Source: Actinomycetes bacterium (lineage in GTDB: Bacteria > Actinomycetota > Actinomycetes > Prado026). From it: a DNA stretch of 44,364 bases. The notes below the pieces were generated by a model, which worked only from the letters and a program-made list of their open reading frames with translations, was not told the origin of the DNA and did not search any database. The stretch lies in NCBI GenBank assembly GCA_036510875.1, contig DATCDE010000106.1, forward strand, positions 1 through 44,364, written 5' to 3'. A program made the position numbers and the translations under genes. Shown here in pieces: positions 26,979 through 35,181 of this stretch; positions within the stretch are counted from its first letter, which is position 1, and each line of letters begins with the position of its first letter.

Positions 26979-27646
26979 GGGGCGCCCGCCGGCCGCGGCC
27001 GCGCCGACGCCGGCAGGTCCTCGACCCGGCTGGCGTCCCACGGCCTCGCCCAGCCAGCCAGGTCCAGCAGCCGGTCCAGCAGGCCCGCGGTGAAGCCCCA
27101 CACCAGCAGCCCGCGGACCCCGAACGCCGGACCCACCATGCCGCTGGGGTGCCTGACCCGTAGTCGGTTGGCCGGGTCGGTGAGCTCGTCGACCGGCACC
27201 CGGTGCACCGCGGCCACCTCGTCGGCCACGGCCGCGTGCACCGGCGACGGCTGCCGCCACCAGCCCAGCACGGGGGTGACCACGAACCCGCTCGGCGGCA
27301 GCCACAGCTGGGGCAGGGTGGCGAACACCTCGACGCCGTCGGGGCGCAGCCCGGTCTCCTCCTGCGCCTCCCGCAGGGCCGCCGCCACCGGGCCGTCGTC
27401 CAGCGGGTCCAGCGCGCCCCCGGGGAACGCCGGCTGGCCGGGGTGCGAGCGCATCGTGTGCGACCGCTCGATGAGCAGCACGTCGGGTCCGTGGTCGGCC
27501 TCCCCGACCAGCACGAGGACGGCGGACTCCCGGCCGCCGGTCTCCGGCGGGAGCAGGGATGACAGGTGCTCGGGCCGCACCGTCGAGACGGCGTCCGCCA
27601 GTGGCCGCAGCCAGTCCGGCAGCACGGGGGCCGGCCGCCCGGTCAC
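26975..27646 (-). CDS. NUDIX hydrolase, CoA-pyrophosphatase (NudL/UPF0035) type
   Basis: The 223-aa NUDIX enzyme carries the CoA-specific UPF0035 signature LLIERSHTMRSHPGQPAFPGG directly before a Nudix box ending AALREAQEETGL. The family cleaves CoA or acyl-CoA to phosphopantetheine and 3',5'-ADP. The Nudix box has Asp where the first Glu is usual, as in several CoA-ases. The GTG at 27646 is inside the thioredoxin stop and its own stop overlaps the marP start. It is the Rv3672c position. Confidence 0.88.
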   Translation of the reverse strand: MTGRPAPVLPDWLRPLADAVSTVRPEHLSSLLPPETGGRESAVLVLVGEADHGPDVLLIERSHTMRSHPGQPAFPGGALDPLDDGPVAAALREAQEETGLRPDGVEVFATLPQLWLPPSGFVVTPVLGWWRQPSPVHAAVADEVAAVHRVPVDELTDPANRLRVRHPSGMVGPAFGVRGLLVWGFTAGLLDRLLDLAGWARPWDASRVEDLPASARPRPAGAP

Positions 27647-28266
27647 ACGGTCACCCCGAGGTACTTCTCGATCAGGCCCCGGAGCACCGCAGCGCTGGTG
27701 ATCTGCCCGCGGTGCTCCCCGGCGATCCGGCCGTCGGCCGCCACGAAGTAGGTGACCGGCGGCCCGACCCACCGCAGCGGGCCCCTCGTGGCACCCTGCT
27801 CGTCGGCCACCGAAGGGTACGGCACCTTCAGCTGCTGCATCAGGGCGGTGGCCGCGGCGGCGTCGTCGACCACGTCGATGCCCAGGAACGCGACCCGGTC
27901 ACCGGCGGACCGGGCCACCTCGGCCAGGGCCGGCAGCTCCGCCCGGCACGGCGGGCACCAGGACGCCCACACGTTGAGCACCAGCGGGCCGCGCAGCGCG
28001 GCCAGGTCGACGTCACCGGACCCGTCCAGGCACGGCAGCGACTGCCGGGGCAGCCCTCCGGCCAACGACCCCGAGCCGGTCGGCTGCGGGCAGGCCGGGA
28101 CGTCGGCCGTCGGCACGGGCCCGGCCGCCGCCGACCCGGACGACGACCCGGACGCCGTCCCCTGGGCGACCGGCGACCCGGCCGAGGAGGCGTCCGTGCT
28201 GCCACAGCCGGCCAGCAGCAGCGCCGCCAGACCCACCGCAGCGAGCAGCGGGGCGGGTCGGGTCAC
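27643..28266 (-). CDS. Thioredoxin-like lipoprotein (TlpA/ResA family)
   Basis: The 207-aa protein begins with a lipoprotein signal peptide and lipobox ([11 protein letters not shown]), then a Ser/Gly-rich linker of about 45 residues. A thioredoxin domain follows with the redox pair in [17 protein letters not shown] and the cis-proline region in GPPVTYFV. It should be a membrane-anchored extracytoplasmic thiol-disulfide oxidoreductase, for example in cytochrome c or cell-envelope protein folding. Mycobacterial Rv3673c is the positional relative. The GTG at 28266 overlaps the nth stop. Confidence 0.91.
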   Translation of the reverse strand: MTRPAPLLAAVGLAALLLAGCGSTDASSAGSPVAQGTASGSSSGSAAAGPVPTADVPACPQPTGSGSLAGGLPRQSLPCLDGSGDVDLAALRGPLVLNVWASWCPPCRAELPALAEVARSAGDRVAFLGIDVVDDAAAATALMQQLKVPYPSVADEQGATRGPLRWVGPPVTYFVAADGRIAGEHRGQITSAAVLRGLIEKYLGVTV

Positions 28267-28988
28267 GGGATGTCCTTGACCAGTGCCGCCGCCACCACCG
28301 GGTCCGTGGGCCCCTCCCCGTAGGCCGGGCACCACTGCGCCACCGGGCAGGCCCCGCAGGCGGGCTTGCGGGCGTGGCAGCGGCGGCGGCCGTGGAAGAT
28401 CACCCGGTGGCTCAGCATGGTCCAGTCGCTACGGGGGAACAGGGCGCACAGGTCCTGCTCGACCTCGACAGGGTCACTCGCCGACGTCCAACCGAACCGC
28501 CGGGACAACCGCAGCATGTGCGTGTCGACCGTGATCCCGGGGACGTCGAACGCGTTGCCCAGGAGCACGTTCGCGGTCTTGCGGCCCACCCCGGGCAGGG
28601 TGACCAGCTGGCCCATCCGGCCCGGGACGTCACCCCCGAACCGGTCGCACAGCGCCTGGCCGAGCCCGATCAGCGAGTTGGCCTTGTTGCGGTAGAAGCC
28701 GGTCGAGCGGATGACCTCCTCCAGCTCGGTGCGGTCCGCCGCGGCCAGCGACTCCGCGTCGGGGTAGCGCGCGAACAGCACCGGCGTCACCTGGTTGACC
28801 CGCTTGTCCGTGCACTGCGCCGACAGGATCGTGGCGACAGCCAGCTGGAGGGGGTTGGCGAAGTCGAGCTCGCAGCGCGCCTCGGGATACAGCGCGGCGA
28901 GCTCCCGGTTGATCCGCCGGGCCCGGCGCACTAGGGCCAGCCGGGACTCCCCGGTCGGCGTCCCTTCGACGCCCTCGCTCGATGTCAC
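28263..28988 (-). CDS. nth: Endonuclease III (base-excision repair)
   Basis: The 241-aa bifunctional DNA glycosylase/AP lyase removes oxidised pyrimidines. The catalytic Lys is in [11 protein letters not shown], the helix-hairpin-helix is [17 protein letters not shown], the catalytic Asp is in [10 protein letters not shown], and the 4Fe-4S ligands are C-x6-C-x2-C-x5-C at the C-terminus ([17 protein letters not shown]). The GTG at 28988 is preferred over the longer ATG start because a TACCCT hexamer ends 6 nt before it. It heads the coupled chain nth-thioredoxin-NUDIX-marP. Confidence 0.95.
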   Translation of the reverse strand: MTSSEGVEGTPTGESRLALVRRARRINRELAALYPEARCELDFANPLQLAVATILSAQCTDKRVNQVTPVLFARYPDAESLAAADRTELEEVIRSTGFYRNKANSLIGLGQALCDRFGGDVPGRMGQLVTLPGVGRKTANVLLGNAFDVPGITVDTHMLRLSRRFGWTSASDPVEVEQDLCALFPRSDWTMLSHRVIFHGRRRCHARKPACGACPVAQWCPAYGEGPTDPVVAAALVKDIP

Positions 28989-28994
28989 CGAGCA

Positions 28995-29000
28995 AGGGTA
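28995..29000 (-). promoter_or_regulatory. -10 hexamer TACCCT for leaderless nth transcript
   Basis: On the minus strand TACCCT ends 6 nt before the GTG at 28988. It would drive the four-gene nth-marP chain. Confidence 0.55.
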
Positions 29001-29101
29001 CGTGCGGTGGAGGTCCCGCTGCGGCTTCGACCGGACGGGTGACCTGTCCTCAACCATCACCCCAAAGGCACCGATCCGCTGATGACCGGGAGAACCGTTG
29101 C

Positions 29102-29659
29102 GTGAGGGACACGAGGGGGCAGGTGAGCCGGATGGGGACCCGTACGGGCGAGCGCAGCCGCACGGCCGCGGATCGTCCGACTCCTCAGCGCCGCCCCGAG
29201 TTCGCTCACCTCACGCTGCCCCAGCTGCGGACCTACCGGCGGGCGCTGACCACCGAGGAGGGCCGGGTCTCGTACTGGCGCCGGCTCATCCAGGCCCGGA
29301 TGGACCTGTTGGCCGACTCCATGGGTCCGGAGGACGGGCACGCGCTGGACCGCGTCCGCGGCCTGCTCGCCGAGGTGCGCAGCCCGGGCCGGACGGCGCT
29401 GGTGCAGATCGTACCGGTGGACGACGTCCCGCCGCTGCCTGACCTGGAGGGGCTGTGGGCCCGCGAGGTGCCGCACGGGGACACCGCGGCCGCCGAGGCG
29501 CTGCGCCGGGACCTGGGCTTCGCCGAGCTTCAGCTGTCCGCCTACCGGGCCGCGCTGCACCGCCGGCTGGCCGACGCGACGGGCGAGCTGATCGCCCGCT
29601 ACCACGAGAACCCAGCGCTCGCGCTAACCGCGCTGCCGGCTCAGCCCGCCACGGTCTGA
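29102..29659 (+). CDS. rsiG: RsiG-like c-di-GMP-binding anti-sigma factor
   Basis: This 185-aa helical, charged protein has two predicted long helices separated by a proline-rich linker. The first contains E53-x3-S57-x2-R60-x3-Q64-x3-D68, exactly the E(X)3S(X)2R(X)3Q(X)3D signature by which Streptomyces RsiG binds c-di-GMP. The second helix has a partial copy, E142-x3-S146-x2-R149, followed by His153 and Ala157 in place of Gln and Asp. In Streptomyces, c-di-GMP-loaded RsiG holds sigma WhiG inactive (established). The partial second copy is reminiscent of RsiG forms with one good motif. The GTG at 29102 has a GGGAGA ribosome site 8 nt upstream; ATG 29132 is an alternative. No sigma gene is adjacent. 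Confidence 0.82.
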   Translation: MRDTRGQVSRMGTRTGERSRTAADRPTPQRRPEFAHLTLPQLRTYRRALTTEEGRVSYWRRLIQARMDLLADSMGPEDGHALDRVRGLLAEVRSPGRTALVQIVPVDDVPPLPDLEGLWAREVPHGDTAAAEALRRDLGFAELQLSAYRAALHRRLADATGELIARYHENPALALTALPAQPATV

Positions 29660-29739
29660 GCCGGAAGGACCAGGGCCCTGGAGGCGGGCCCCGACAGGAC
29701 CGAGCCGGCCCCGTTGGGCCCCACGGGCCGCCCGGGCAC

Positions 29740-29752
29740 GGCACACTGTGCC
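29740..29752. promoter_or_regulatory. 13-nt palindrome upstream of crp
   Basis: GGCACA-C-TGTGCC is a perfect inverted repeat 48 nt before the crp start. A GTGA-N6-CCAC sequence (29761-29774), one base off the Crp core, lies between it and the gene, so autoregulation is possible but unproven. Confidence 0.35.
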
Positions 29753-29799
29753 CTGACGGTGTGACCGGGACCACGTCCCGACTGGCACGGGAGGGACTG

Positions 29800-30480
29800 T
29801 TGAGCGACGACGTGCTGTCCAGCGCACCGCTGTTCGCCGCGCTGGACGCAGAGGCGGCAGCCGCGCTGCGCCACTCGATGACCGAGGTCGACCTCCCGAA
29901 GGGCGAGGTGCTGTTCACCGAGGGCGAGCCGGGTGACCGGCTCTACGTGATCGTCGACGGCAAGATCAAGCTGGGGGCGACCTCCGCGGACGGCCGGGAG
30001 ACCCTGCTGGCCATCCTTGGCCCCGGCGACATGTTCGGCGAGCTGTCCCTGTTCGACCCAGGCCCGCGGACCGCCACGGCCACCGCACTGACCGACGCGA
30101 CCGTGCTGGGGCTGGGCCACGACGACCTGCAGCAGTGGCTCACCGGCCGGCCCGGCGTCGGGCCGGCCCTGCTGCGAGCGCTGGCCCGGCGGCTACGGCG
30201 CACCAACGAGGCGATGGCCGACCTGGTGTTCAGTGACGTCCCCGGGCGGGTGGCCAAGGCACTGCTGGACCTGGCCAACAGGTTCGGGGTGGCCGGCGAC
30301 GACGGGTCCGTCTACGTCGTCCACGACCTCACCCAGGAGGAGCTCGCGCAGCTCGTCGGGGCGTCCCGGGAGACTGTGAACAAGGCGCTGGCCGACTTCC
30401 AGAACCGTGGCTGGATCCGGCTCGAGCCGCGCGGGGTCTACCTGCTGGACGAGGAGCGGCTCAGCCGCCGGGCGCAGTGA
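29800..30480 (+). CDS. crp: Crp/GlxR-type cAMP receptor transcription regulator
   Basis: The 226-aa dimeric regulator has a cyclic-nucleotide-binding domain (EGEPGDRLYVIVDGKIKLG; phosphate-binding cassette MFGELSLFDPGPRTATATA), a dimer helix, and a winged helix-turn-helix with LTQEELAQLVGASRETVNKALADFQNRGWI. It is nearly collinear with M. tuberculosis Rv3676. The TTG at 29800 is chosen because GGGAGG lies about 6 nt upstream and the frame start matches the family length. It likely acts on the GTGA-N6-TCAC site before satP. It ends in a 20-bp overlap with the convergent metallo-beta-lactamase gene. Confidence 0.95.
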   Translation: MSDDVLSSAPLFAALDAEAAAALRHSMTEVDLPKGEVLFTEGEPGDRLYVIVDGKIKLGATSADGRETLLAILGPGDMFGELSLFDPGPRTATATALTDATVLGLGHDDLQQWLTGRPGVGPALLRALARRLRRTNEAMADLVFSDVPGRVAKALLDLANRFGVAGDDGSVYVVHDLTQEELAQLVGASRETVNKALADFQNRGWIRLEPRGVYLLDEERLSRRAQ

Positions 30481-31300
30481 CCTCGGGCCCGTCGGGGCCG
30501 CGCAGGTAGTCCAGCTGGGCCCGCACGGACAGCTCGGCGGCCGGCCACAGCGCCCGGTCGACGTCGGCGTACACGGCGGCCACCACCTCGGCGGCGCTGG
30601 CCGCACCGGACGCGACCGCCGTGGCGACCTGGGCCAGCCGCTCCCGGCGGTGCTCGGCGTAGTAGTTGATCACCTCGGCGGCGTTCGGCAGCACCGGACC
30701 GTGCCCCGGGAGCAGGGTGCGGACGACGCCGTCGGCCGCCAGCCGGCCCAGCCGGTCCAGCGAGTCGAGGTAGGCGTCGAGCCGGCCGTCCGGGTGGGCC
30801 ACCACGGACGTCCCCCGGCCCAGCACGGTGTCGCCCGTCAGCAGGCCCCCCTCGGCGGTCAGCAGGAAGGACAGCGAGTCGCCGGTGTGGCCCGGCGTCG
30901 CCACCACCCGCAGCTCCAGCCCGCCCAGCTGCACGACCTCCCCGTCGCGCAGCCCCTCCTCGCCCAGCCGGTGCGCCGGGTCGAGGGCCCGCACGCCGAC
31001 CCTGGCCAGCTCGGCGAGCCGCCGGGCACCGGCCGAGTGGTCGGGGTGCCCGTGGGTGAGCAGCACCAGCGCGACGGTGCGGCCGGCCTGCTCCGCAGCG
31101 GCGAGCACGGCGCGCAGGTGACCCTCGTCGTCCGGCCCGGGGTCGACCACGACGGCCCGGTCGGCCCCCGGCTCGGCCAGCAGCCAGGTGTTGGTGCCGT
31201 CCAGCGTCATCGGCCCCGGGTTGGGCGCCAGCACGCAGCGGGCCCGCTCGCCCACCGGTCCCCCGGTCCAGGGCCGGCTGGGCGGTGCCGGCTGGGTCAC
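30461..31300 (-). CDS. Metallo-beta-lactamase-fold hydrolase (LACTB2-like; Rv3677c position)
   Basis: The 279-aa hydrolase carries the zinc motif LTHGHPDHSAGARRL (HxHxDH), a further ligand in TPGHTGDSLSFLL and an Asp in LLTGDTVLG, then LLPGHGPVLPNA. A C-terminal helical region (YYAEHRRERLAQV) resembles the LACTB2/ELAC-like winged tail, suggesting RNA or small-molecule hydrolysis rather than antibiotic resistance. It overlaps the upstream NUDIX stop by GTGA. The gene converges on crp with a 20-bp overlap. Confidence 0.88.
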   Translation of the reverse strand: MTQPAPPSRPWTGGPVGERARCVLAPNPGPMTLDGTNTWLLAEPGADRAVVVDPGPDDEGHLRAVLAAAEQAGRTVALVLLTHGHPDHSAGARRLAELARVGVRALDPAHRLGEEGLRDGEVVQLGGLELRVVATPGHTGDSLSFLLTAEGGLLTGDTVLGRGTSVVAHPDGRLDAYLDSLDRLGRLAADGVVRTLLPGHGPVLPNAAEVINYYAEHRRERLAQVATAVASGAASAAEVVAAVYADVDRALWPAAELSVRAQLDYLRGPDGPEVTAPGG

Positions 31301-31881
31301 GGCCGGAACACCTCGCCGTTCGGCAGCACGACCCCGATGCCGGCCGCGTCCCTGACGATCGTCGGCTGGATCGGGGTGATCTGCCGCGACTCGGCGGCCC
31401 GCAGCACGTCCGCGACCGACGCCAGCGCGGCGATCTCGCGCAGTGTCACCGACGTGGGCGGCAGCAGCTGCAGCTCCCTGCGCCCGAACCGCTCCAGCGC
31501 CTCCGCCGGCCGCAGCCAGACGACCTGGTCCATCTCGCCGCCGCGGGGACGCGGCTCCTGGTCGGCCGGGCATGGGGCGACGAAGAACCAGGTGTCGTAG
31601 CGCCGGACCTCCCCGACCGGGGTGATCCACCGGGCCCAGGGCACCAGCGCGGCCCGGTCCAACAGGACGCCGGTCTCCTCCTCGACCTCGCGCACCGCCG
31701 TGGCCAGCAGGTCGGGGTCCTCGGGGTCGTGCGCCCCGCCGGGGAAGACCATCATCCCGGCGGCGAACACCATGGTGGCCACGCGCCGCTGCAGGAACAC
31801 CTCGGGACCGGACCCGGTGTCACGCAACAGGACCACGGTGGCGGCGTCCCGCACGGCGACAGGCGGCTCGATGTCGGTCAC
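31297..31881 (-). CDS. NUDIX hydrolase (NUDT19-like, acyl-CoA-diphosphatase type)
   Basis: The 194-aa enzyme has a Nudix box in FPGGAHDPEDPDLLATAVREVEEETGVLL and the downstream WARWITPVGEVRRYDTWFFV segment that marks the NUDT19-like subgroup. The substrate may be an acyl-CoA or a related diphosphate. The GTG at 31881 is preceded 6 nt upstream by TACCAT, so it is probably leaderless and heads a two-gene unit with the metallo-beta-lactamase. Confidence 0.85.
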   Translation of the reverse strand: MTDIEPPVAVRDAATVVLLRDTGSGPEVFLQRRVATMVFAAGMMVFPGGAHDPEDPDLLATAVREVEEETGVLLDRAALVPWARWITPVGEVRRYDTWFFVAPCPADQEPRPRGGEMDQVVWLRPAEALERFGRRELQLLPPTSVTLREIAALASVADVLRAAESRQITPIQPTIVRDAAGIGVVLPNGEVFRP

Positions 31882-31887
31882 GCACCG

Positions 31888-31893
31888 ATGGTA
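31888..31893 (-). promoter_or_regulatory. -10 hexamer TACCAT for leaderless NUDIX transcript
   Basis: On the minus strand TACCAT ends 6 nt before the GTG start at 31881. Confidence 0.5.
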
Positions 31894-31925
31894 GGCACCA
31901 CAGCGGCCCTGACCGGCAGCGCGGG

Positions 31926-32393
31926 TCAGGCCACCTCGACGACGATCTCCACCTCGACGGGAGCGTCCAGCGGCAGCACGGCCACCCCGACCGCCGACCG
32001 GGCGTGCACGCCGGCGTCGCCGAAGACGGTGCCGAGCAGCTCGCTGGCCCCGTTGACCACGCCCGGCTGGCCGGTGAAGTCCGGTGCCGAGGCGACGAAC
32101 CCGACGACCTTGACCACCCGGGTGACCATCGACAGGTCGCCGACCTCGGCCTTGACCGCGGCCAGCGCGTTGAGCGCGCAGATCTGGGCCAGCTCCTTGG
32201 CCCGCTCCGGGGTCACCTCGGCGCCGACCTTGCCGGTCCCGGCCAGCTGGCCGGCCACCATGGGCAGCTGCCCGGAGGTGTACACGTAGGAGCCGGTGCG
32301 CACCGCTGGCACGTATGCGGCCACCGGCGTGGCCACCGCCGGGATGCTCAGCCCGAGCTCGGCCAGCCGCTCCTCAGGGGTCGATCCGCTCAC
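31926..32393 (-). CDS. RidA/YjgF-family protein (Rv3678c position)
   Basis: The 155-aa RidA-family protein belongs to the longer LpeA-like branch: VRTGSYVYTSGQLPMVAGQL, then AQICALNALAAVKAEVGDLSMVTRVVKVVGFV and DAPVEVEIVVEVA. RidA proteins deaminate reactive enamine/imine intermediates; the canonical catalytic Arg context is less clear in this branch, so activity is unproven. Start GTG 32393 overlaps the DUF4177 stop (GTGA). Confidence 0.88.
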   Translation of the reverse strand: MSGSTPEERLAELGLSIPAVATPVAAYVPAVRTGSYVYTSGQLPMVAGQLAGTGKVGAEVTPERAKELAQICALNALAAVKAEVGDLSMVTRVVKVVGFVASAPDFTGQPGVVNGASELLGTVFGDAGVHARSAVGVAVLPLDAPVEVEIVVEVA

Positions 32394-32545
32394 GACGTGC
32401 TCCGCTTCAAGTAGGCCACCAGCTGGTCACTGTTCGGCCCGGGCACGACCTGGACCAGCTCCCAGCCGTCCTGGCCCCAGGTGTCGAGGATCTGCTTGGT
32501 CGCGTGCACGAGCAGCGGCACGGTGGCGTACTCCCACTTCGTCAT
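32390..32545 (-). CDS. DUF4177-type small protein (51 aa)
   Basis: This short gene encodes MTKWEYATVPLLVHATKQ onward, with the DUF4177-like core W-E-Y ... TWGQDGWELVQVVPG and a C-terminal LVAYLKR. It is a soluble 51-residue beta-alpha protein of unknown function. It overlaps the RidA start by GTGA, so the two are translationally coupled. The ATG has a TAGGGT hexamer 6 nt upstream, which supports the start and a leaderless transcript. It is easily missed for its length. Confidence 0.8.
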   Translation of the reverse strand: MTKWEYATVPLLVHATKQILDTWGQDGWELVQVVPGPNSDQLVAYLKRSTS

Positions 32546-32579
32546 GTCGGCACCCTAGCGGCGTTCTAGGGTCATACCC
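32546..32579. promoter_or_regulatory. Compact divergent promoter with two TAGGGT hexamers
   Basis: Only 34 nt separate divergent start codons. On the minus strand TAGGGT (32552-32557) lies 6 nt before the DUF4177 ATG. On the plus strand TAGGGT (32567-32572) lies 7 nt before the ATPase ATG. Both genes appear to be leaderless. Confidence 0.6.
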
Positions 32580-33554
32580 ATGTGGGAAGGCGTCCGGCTG
32601 CACGTGGTCACCGGCAAGGGGGGCACCGGCAAGACCACGGTGTCCGCTGCGCTGGCCCTCGCGCTGGCCGCCGAGGGCCACCGGGTGCTGCTGATGGAGC
32701 TGGAGGGCCGGCAGGGCATCGCCCAGCTGTTCGACAGCCCGCCGCTGCCCTACGAGGAGCGGCGCATCGCGGTCGCCCCCCGCGGGGGGGACGTCTACGC
32801 CCTCGCGGTGGACGCCGAGGAGGCCCTGCTGGAGTACCTGGACCTGTTCTACAAGTTGGGCCGGGCCGGGCGGGTGCTGAAGAAGCTCGGGGCGATCGAC
32901 TTCGTCACGACCATCGCCCCGGGGCTGCGCGACGTGCTGCTCACCGGCAAGGCCTACGAGGCGGTCGGACGCCGGCGCGCCGGACGCACCGAGTACGACG
33001 CCGTGGTGATGGATGCACCGCCCACCGGGCGGATCACCCGGTTCCTCAACGTGAACTCCGAGATGGCCGGGCTGGCCCGGGTCGGCCCGATCCGGCACCA
33101 GGCCGACTCGATCATGGGCCTGCTCAAGTCACCGCGGACCGCCGTCCACTTCGTCACCCTGCTCGAGGAGATGCCCACCCAGGAGACCGCCGACGGCGTG
33201 CACGACCTGGCGGCCCAGGGGCTCCCGGTCGGCGCCGTGATCGTCAACATGGTCCGTCGGCCGATCCTGCGGGTCGCCGACCTGGCCGCCGCCGGCAAGG
33301 GCAGGCTGGACGCCGCGCAGATCGAGGCCGGCCTGGCCGTCGCCGGCCTGGCCGGCAGCGCGGCCGACCTGATCGGCCCGCTGAGCCGGGAGGCCGCGGA
33401 CCTGGCCGAACGGGTGGCCCTCGAGGTCCAGGAGCGCAAGACGATCACCGCGCTGGGTCGGCCGGTGCTGGAGCTGCCCTGGCTCACCGACGGGATCGAC
33501 CTTGGCGGCCTCTACGAGCTCGCCGAGGAGCTGCACCGGCAGGGAGTCGAATGA
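32580..33554 (+). CDS. ArsA/Get3-like ATPase, first of a pair (Rv3679 type)
   Basis: The 324-aa P-loop ATPase has Walker [16 protein letters not shown] at residues 12-26, the switch region [15 protein letters not shown], and IVNMVRRP. It belongs to the ArsA/TRC40/Get3 family but is cytosolic with no arsenite-efflux partner nearby. In mycobacteria the homologous pair (Rv3679-Rv3680, also called BagA/BagB) forms a heteromeric complex. Start ATG 32580 is supported by the TAGGGT promoter 7 nt upstream. It overlaps the second ATPase by ATGA. Confidence 0.9.
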   Translation: MWEGVRLHVVTGKGGTGKTTVSAALALALAAEGHRVLLMELEGRQGIAQLFDSPPLPYEERRIAVAPRGGDVYALAVDAEEALLEYLDLFYKLGRAGRVLKKLGAIDFVTTIAPGLRDVLLTGKAYEAVGRRRAGRTEYDAVVMDAPPTGRITRFLNVNSEMAGLARVGPIRHQADSIMGLLKSPRTAVHFVTLLEEMPTQETADGVHDLAAQGLPVGAVIVNMVRRPILRVADLAAAGKGRLDAAQIEAGLAVAGLAGSAADLIGPLSREAADLAERVALEVQERKTITALGRPVLELPWLTDGIDLGGLYELAEELHRQGVE

Positions 33555-34696
33555 CCGCGCCCCTGGACGTCGACGCGCTGCTGGGCGACAGCAGCACCAA
33601 GATCGTCGTGTGTTGCGGCTCCGGCGGCGTCGGCAAGACCACCACGGCGGCCGCGCTGGCGCTGCGGGGGGCCGAGGCGGGCCGCACCGTGTGCGTGCTC
33701 ACCATCGACCCGGCCCGCCGGCTGGCGCAGGCCATGGGGCTCACCGAGCTGGACAACGTCCCCCGCCCGGTCCGCAACATCGACACCGGGAACGGCGGTG
33801 CGCTGTTCGCGATGATGCTGGACATGAAGCGCACGTTCGACGAGATCATCGAGCTGCACACCGACCCCGAGCGCGCGCGGGTGATCCTGGACAACCCCTT
33901 CTACCAGACCGTCTCCTCCTCCTTCGCCGGCACACAGGAGTACATGGCCATGGAGAAGCTGGGCCAGCTGCGGGCGCAGGCCGAGGAGGGGGACGCGCCC
34001 TGGGACCTCATCGTCGTCGACACACCGCCGTCCCGCTCGGCGCTGGACTTCCTGGACGCCCCCAAGCGGATGGCGTCCTTCCTCGACGGCCGGTTCATCA
34101 AGGTCTTCATGGCGCCGGCCCGGGCCGGCGGCCGCGCCTACCTGAAGATGCTCAGCGCGGGCGTCACCGCGCTGGCCGGGGCGCTCACCAAGGTGCTCGG
34201 CACCCAGCTGCTGGCCGACGCGTCGACGTTCGTCAACGCCATGGACACCGTGTTCGGCGGCTTCCGGGAGCGGGCTGAGCGCACCTACGCGCTGCTGCAG
34301 CAGCCGGGGACGGCGTTCCTGGTGGTCGCGGCACCCGAGCCGGACGCCCTGCGGGAGGCCGCGTTCTTCGTCGAGCGGCTCGAGCAGGACGCCATGCCGC
34401 TGTCCGGGCTGGTGCTCAACCGGGTGCACGAGACCCCGGCGCCCGGGCTGTCCGCCGAGCACGCCCTGGCCGCGGCCGAGGAGCTGGCCGGGGACAAGAC
34501 GCACACGCTCACCGCGGGCCTGCTGCGGGTGCACGCGGACCGCATGCAGCGCATCGCGCGCGAGCGGCGTCTGGTCGAGCGGTTCACCGCGGCGTTCCCC
34601 AAGGTGCCGGTGGCCACGGCGCGAGCACAGGCCGCCGACGTCCATGACCTGGACGGGCTGCGCCTGGTCGGCGCCGACCTCGCCGGCGCGCGCTGA
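33551..34696 (+). CDS. ArsA/Get3-like ATPase, second of a pair (Rv3680 type)
   Basis: The 381-aa partner ATPase has Walker [19 protein letters not shown] near residue 23, ADP-facing [14 protein letters not shown], and the switch [19 protein letters not shown]. It is longer than its neighbour by an inserted helical region (residues ~85-145, with [24 protein letters not shown]) of the type that binds clients or partners in Get3-like proteins. Translational coupling by ATGA predicts equal amounts of the two subunits. Client and process are not known for certain. Confidence 0.9.
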   Translation: MTAPLDVDALLGDSSTKIVVCCGSGGVGKTTTAAALALRGAEAGRTVCVLTIDPARRLAQAMGLTELDNVPRPVRNIDTGNGGALFAMMLDMKRTFDEIIELHTDPERARVILDNPFYQTVSSSFAGTQEYMAMEKLGQLRAQAEEGDAPWDLIVVDTPPSRSALDFLDAPKRMASFLDGRFIKVFMAPARAGGRAYLKMLSAGVTALAGALTKVLGTQLLADASTFVNAMDTVFGGFRERAERTYALLQQPGTAFLVVAAPEPDALREAAFFVERLEQDAMPLSGLVLNRVHETPAPGLSAEHALAAAEELAGDKTHTLTAGLLRVHADRMQRIARERRLVERFTAAFPKVPVATARAQAADVHDLDGLRLVGADLAGAR

Positions 34697-34700
34697 GCGG

Positions 34701-35018
34701 TCAGCCGGCGGCGCGAGCCCCGTCCGACAGCAGCCCCGGCTGGCCCTCGTAGGAGTTCCGCGCGGTCTCCAGCAGCTCCCGCCACGACGTCACGTTCGGA
34801 CGCCGTCGCAGCAGCGCCCGGCGCTCCCGCTCGGTCATGCCGCCCCAGACGCCGAACTCGATCCGGTTGTCCAGGGAGTCGGCGAGGCACTCGGTGCGCA
34901 CCGGGCAGCCCAGGCAGACCGCTTTGGCCCGGTTCTGCGCGGCCCCTTGGACGAACAGGGTGTCGGGATCGGTGCCGCGGCATGCCGCGCGGGACGTCCA
35001 GTCAGTGGTCCAGGCCAT
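34701..35018 (-). CDS. WhiB-family iron-sulfur transcription regulator (WhiB4 position)
   Basis: The 105-aa protein has four cysteines C13, C35, C38 and C44 (AACRG ... VCLGCPVRTEC) for a 4Fe-4S cluster, the GVWGG turn, and a basic segment ERRALLRRRP for DNA contact. Mycobacterial WhiB4 (Rv3681c) occupies this place, between the ATPase pair and ponA2. A TACCTT hexamer ends 7 nt before the ATG. It is divergent from the penicillin-binding protein gene and 4 nt from the end of the ATPase gene in convergent orientation. Confidence 0.94.
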   Translation of the reverse strand: MAWTTDWTSRAACRGTDPDTLFVQGAAQNRAKAVCLGCPVRTECLADSLDNRIEFGVWGGMTERERRALLRRRPNVTSWRELLETARNSYEGQPGLLSDGARAAG

Positions 35019-35025
35019 GAGTCGG

Positions 35026-35031
35026 AAGGTA
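35026..35031 (-). promoter_or_regulatory. -10 hexamer TACCTT for leaderless whiB transcript
   Basis: On the minus strand TACCTT ends 7 nt before the ATG at 35018. Confidence 0.55.
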
Positions 35032-35168
35032 CGGAATCGGACGGATGGGGCGACAGGTCCGAATGGCCCAATCTGAGGTGGTCCGTCAGGACTATGGACA
35101 TCGCCGCTCGTGCCCCATCTGTTATCTCCCGTCACACGCCGACGGCCGGCGCAACCGACGTCAGCACG

Positions 35169-35174
35169 TACTCT
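35169..35174 (+). promoter_or_regulatory. -10 hexamer TACTCT for leaderless ponA transcript
   Basis: TACTCT ends 7 nt before the ATG at 35182, and no other start in frame has a ribosome site. Confidence 0.55.
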
Positions 35175-35181
35175 GGTGGGC

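Noticed and set aside
29761-29774. GTGACCGGGACCAC before crp as a Crp autoregulatory site
   Set aside because: One half-site base is wrong (CCAC instead of TCAC), so I keep it only as a remark.
30461-31300. Antibiotic-resistance beta-lactamase
   Set aside because: The HxHxDH motif belongs to the broad metallo-hydrolase fold; no signal peptide and LACTB2-like tail argue against a beta-lactamase.
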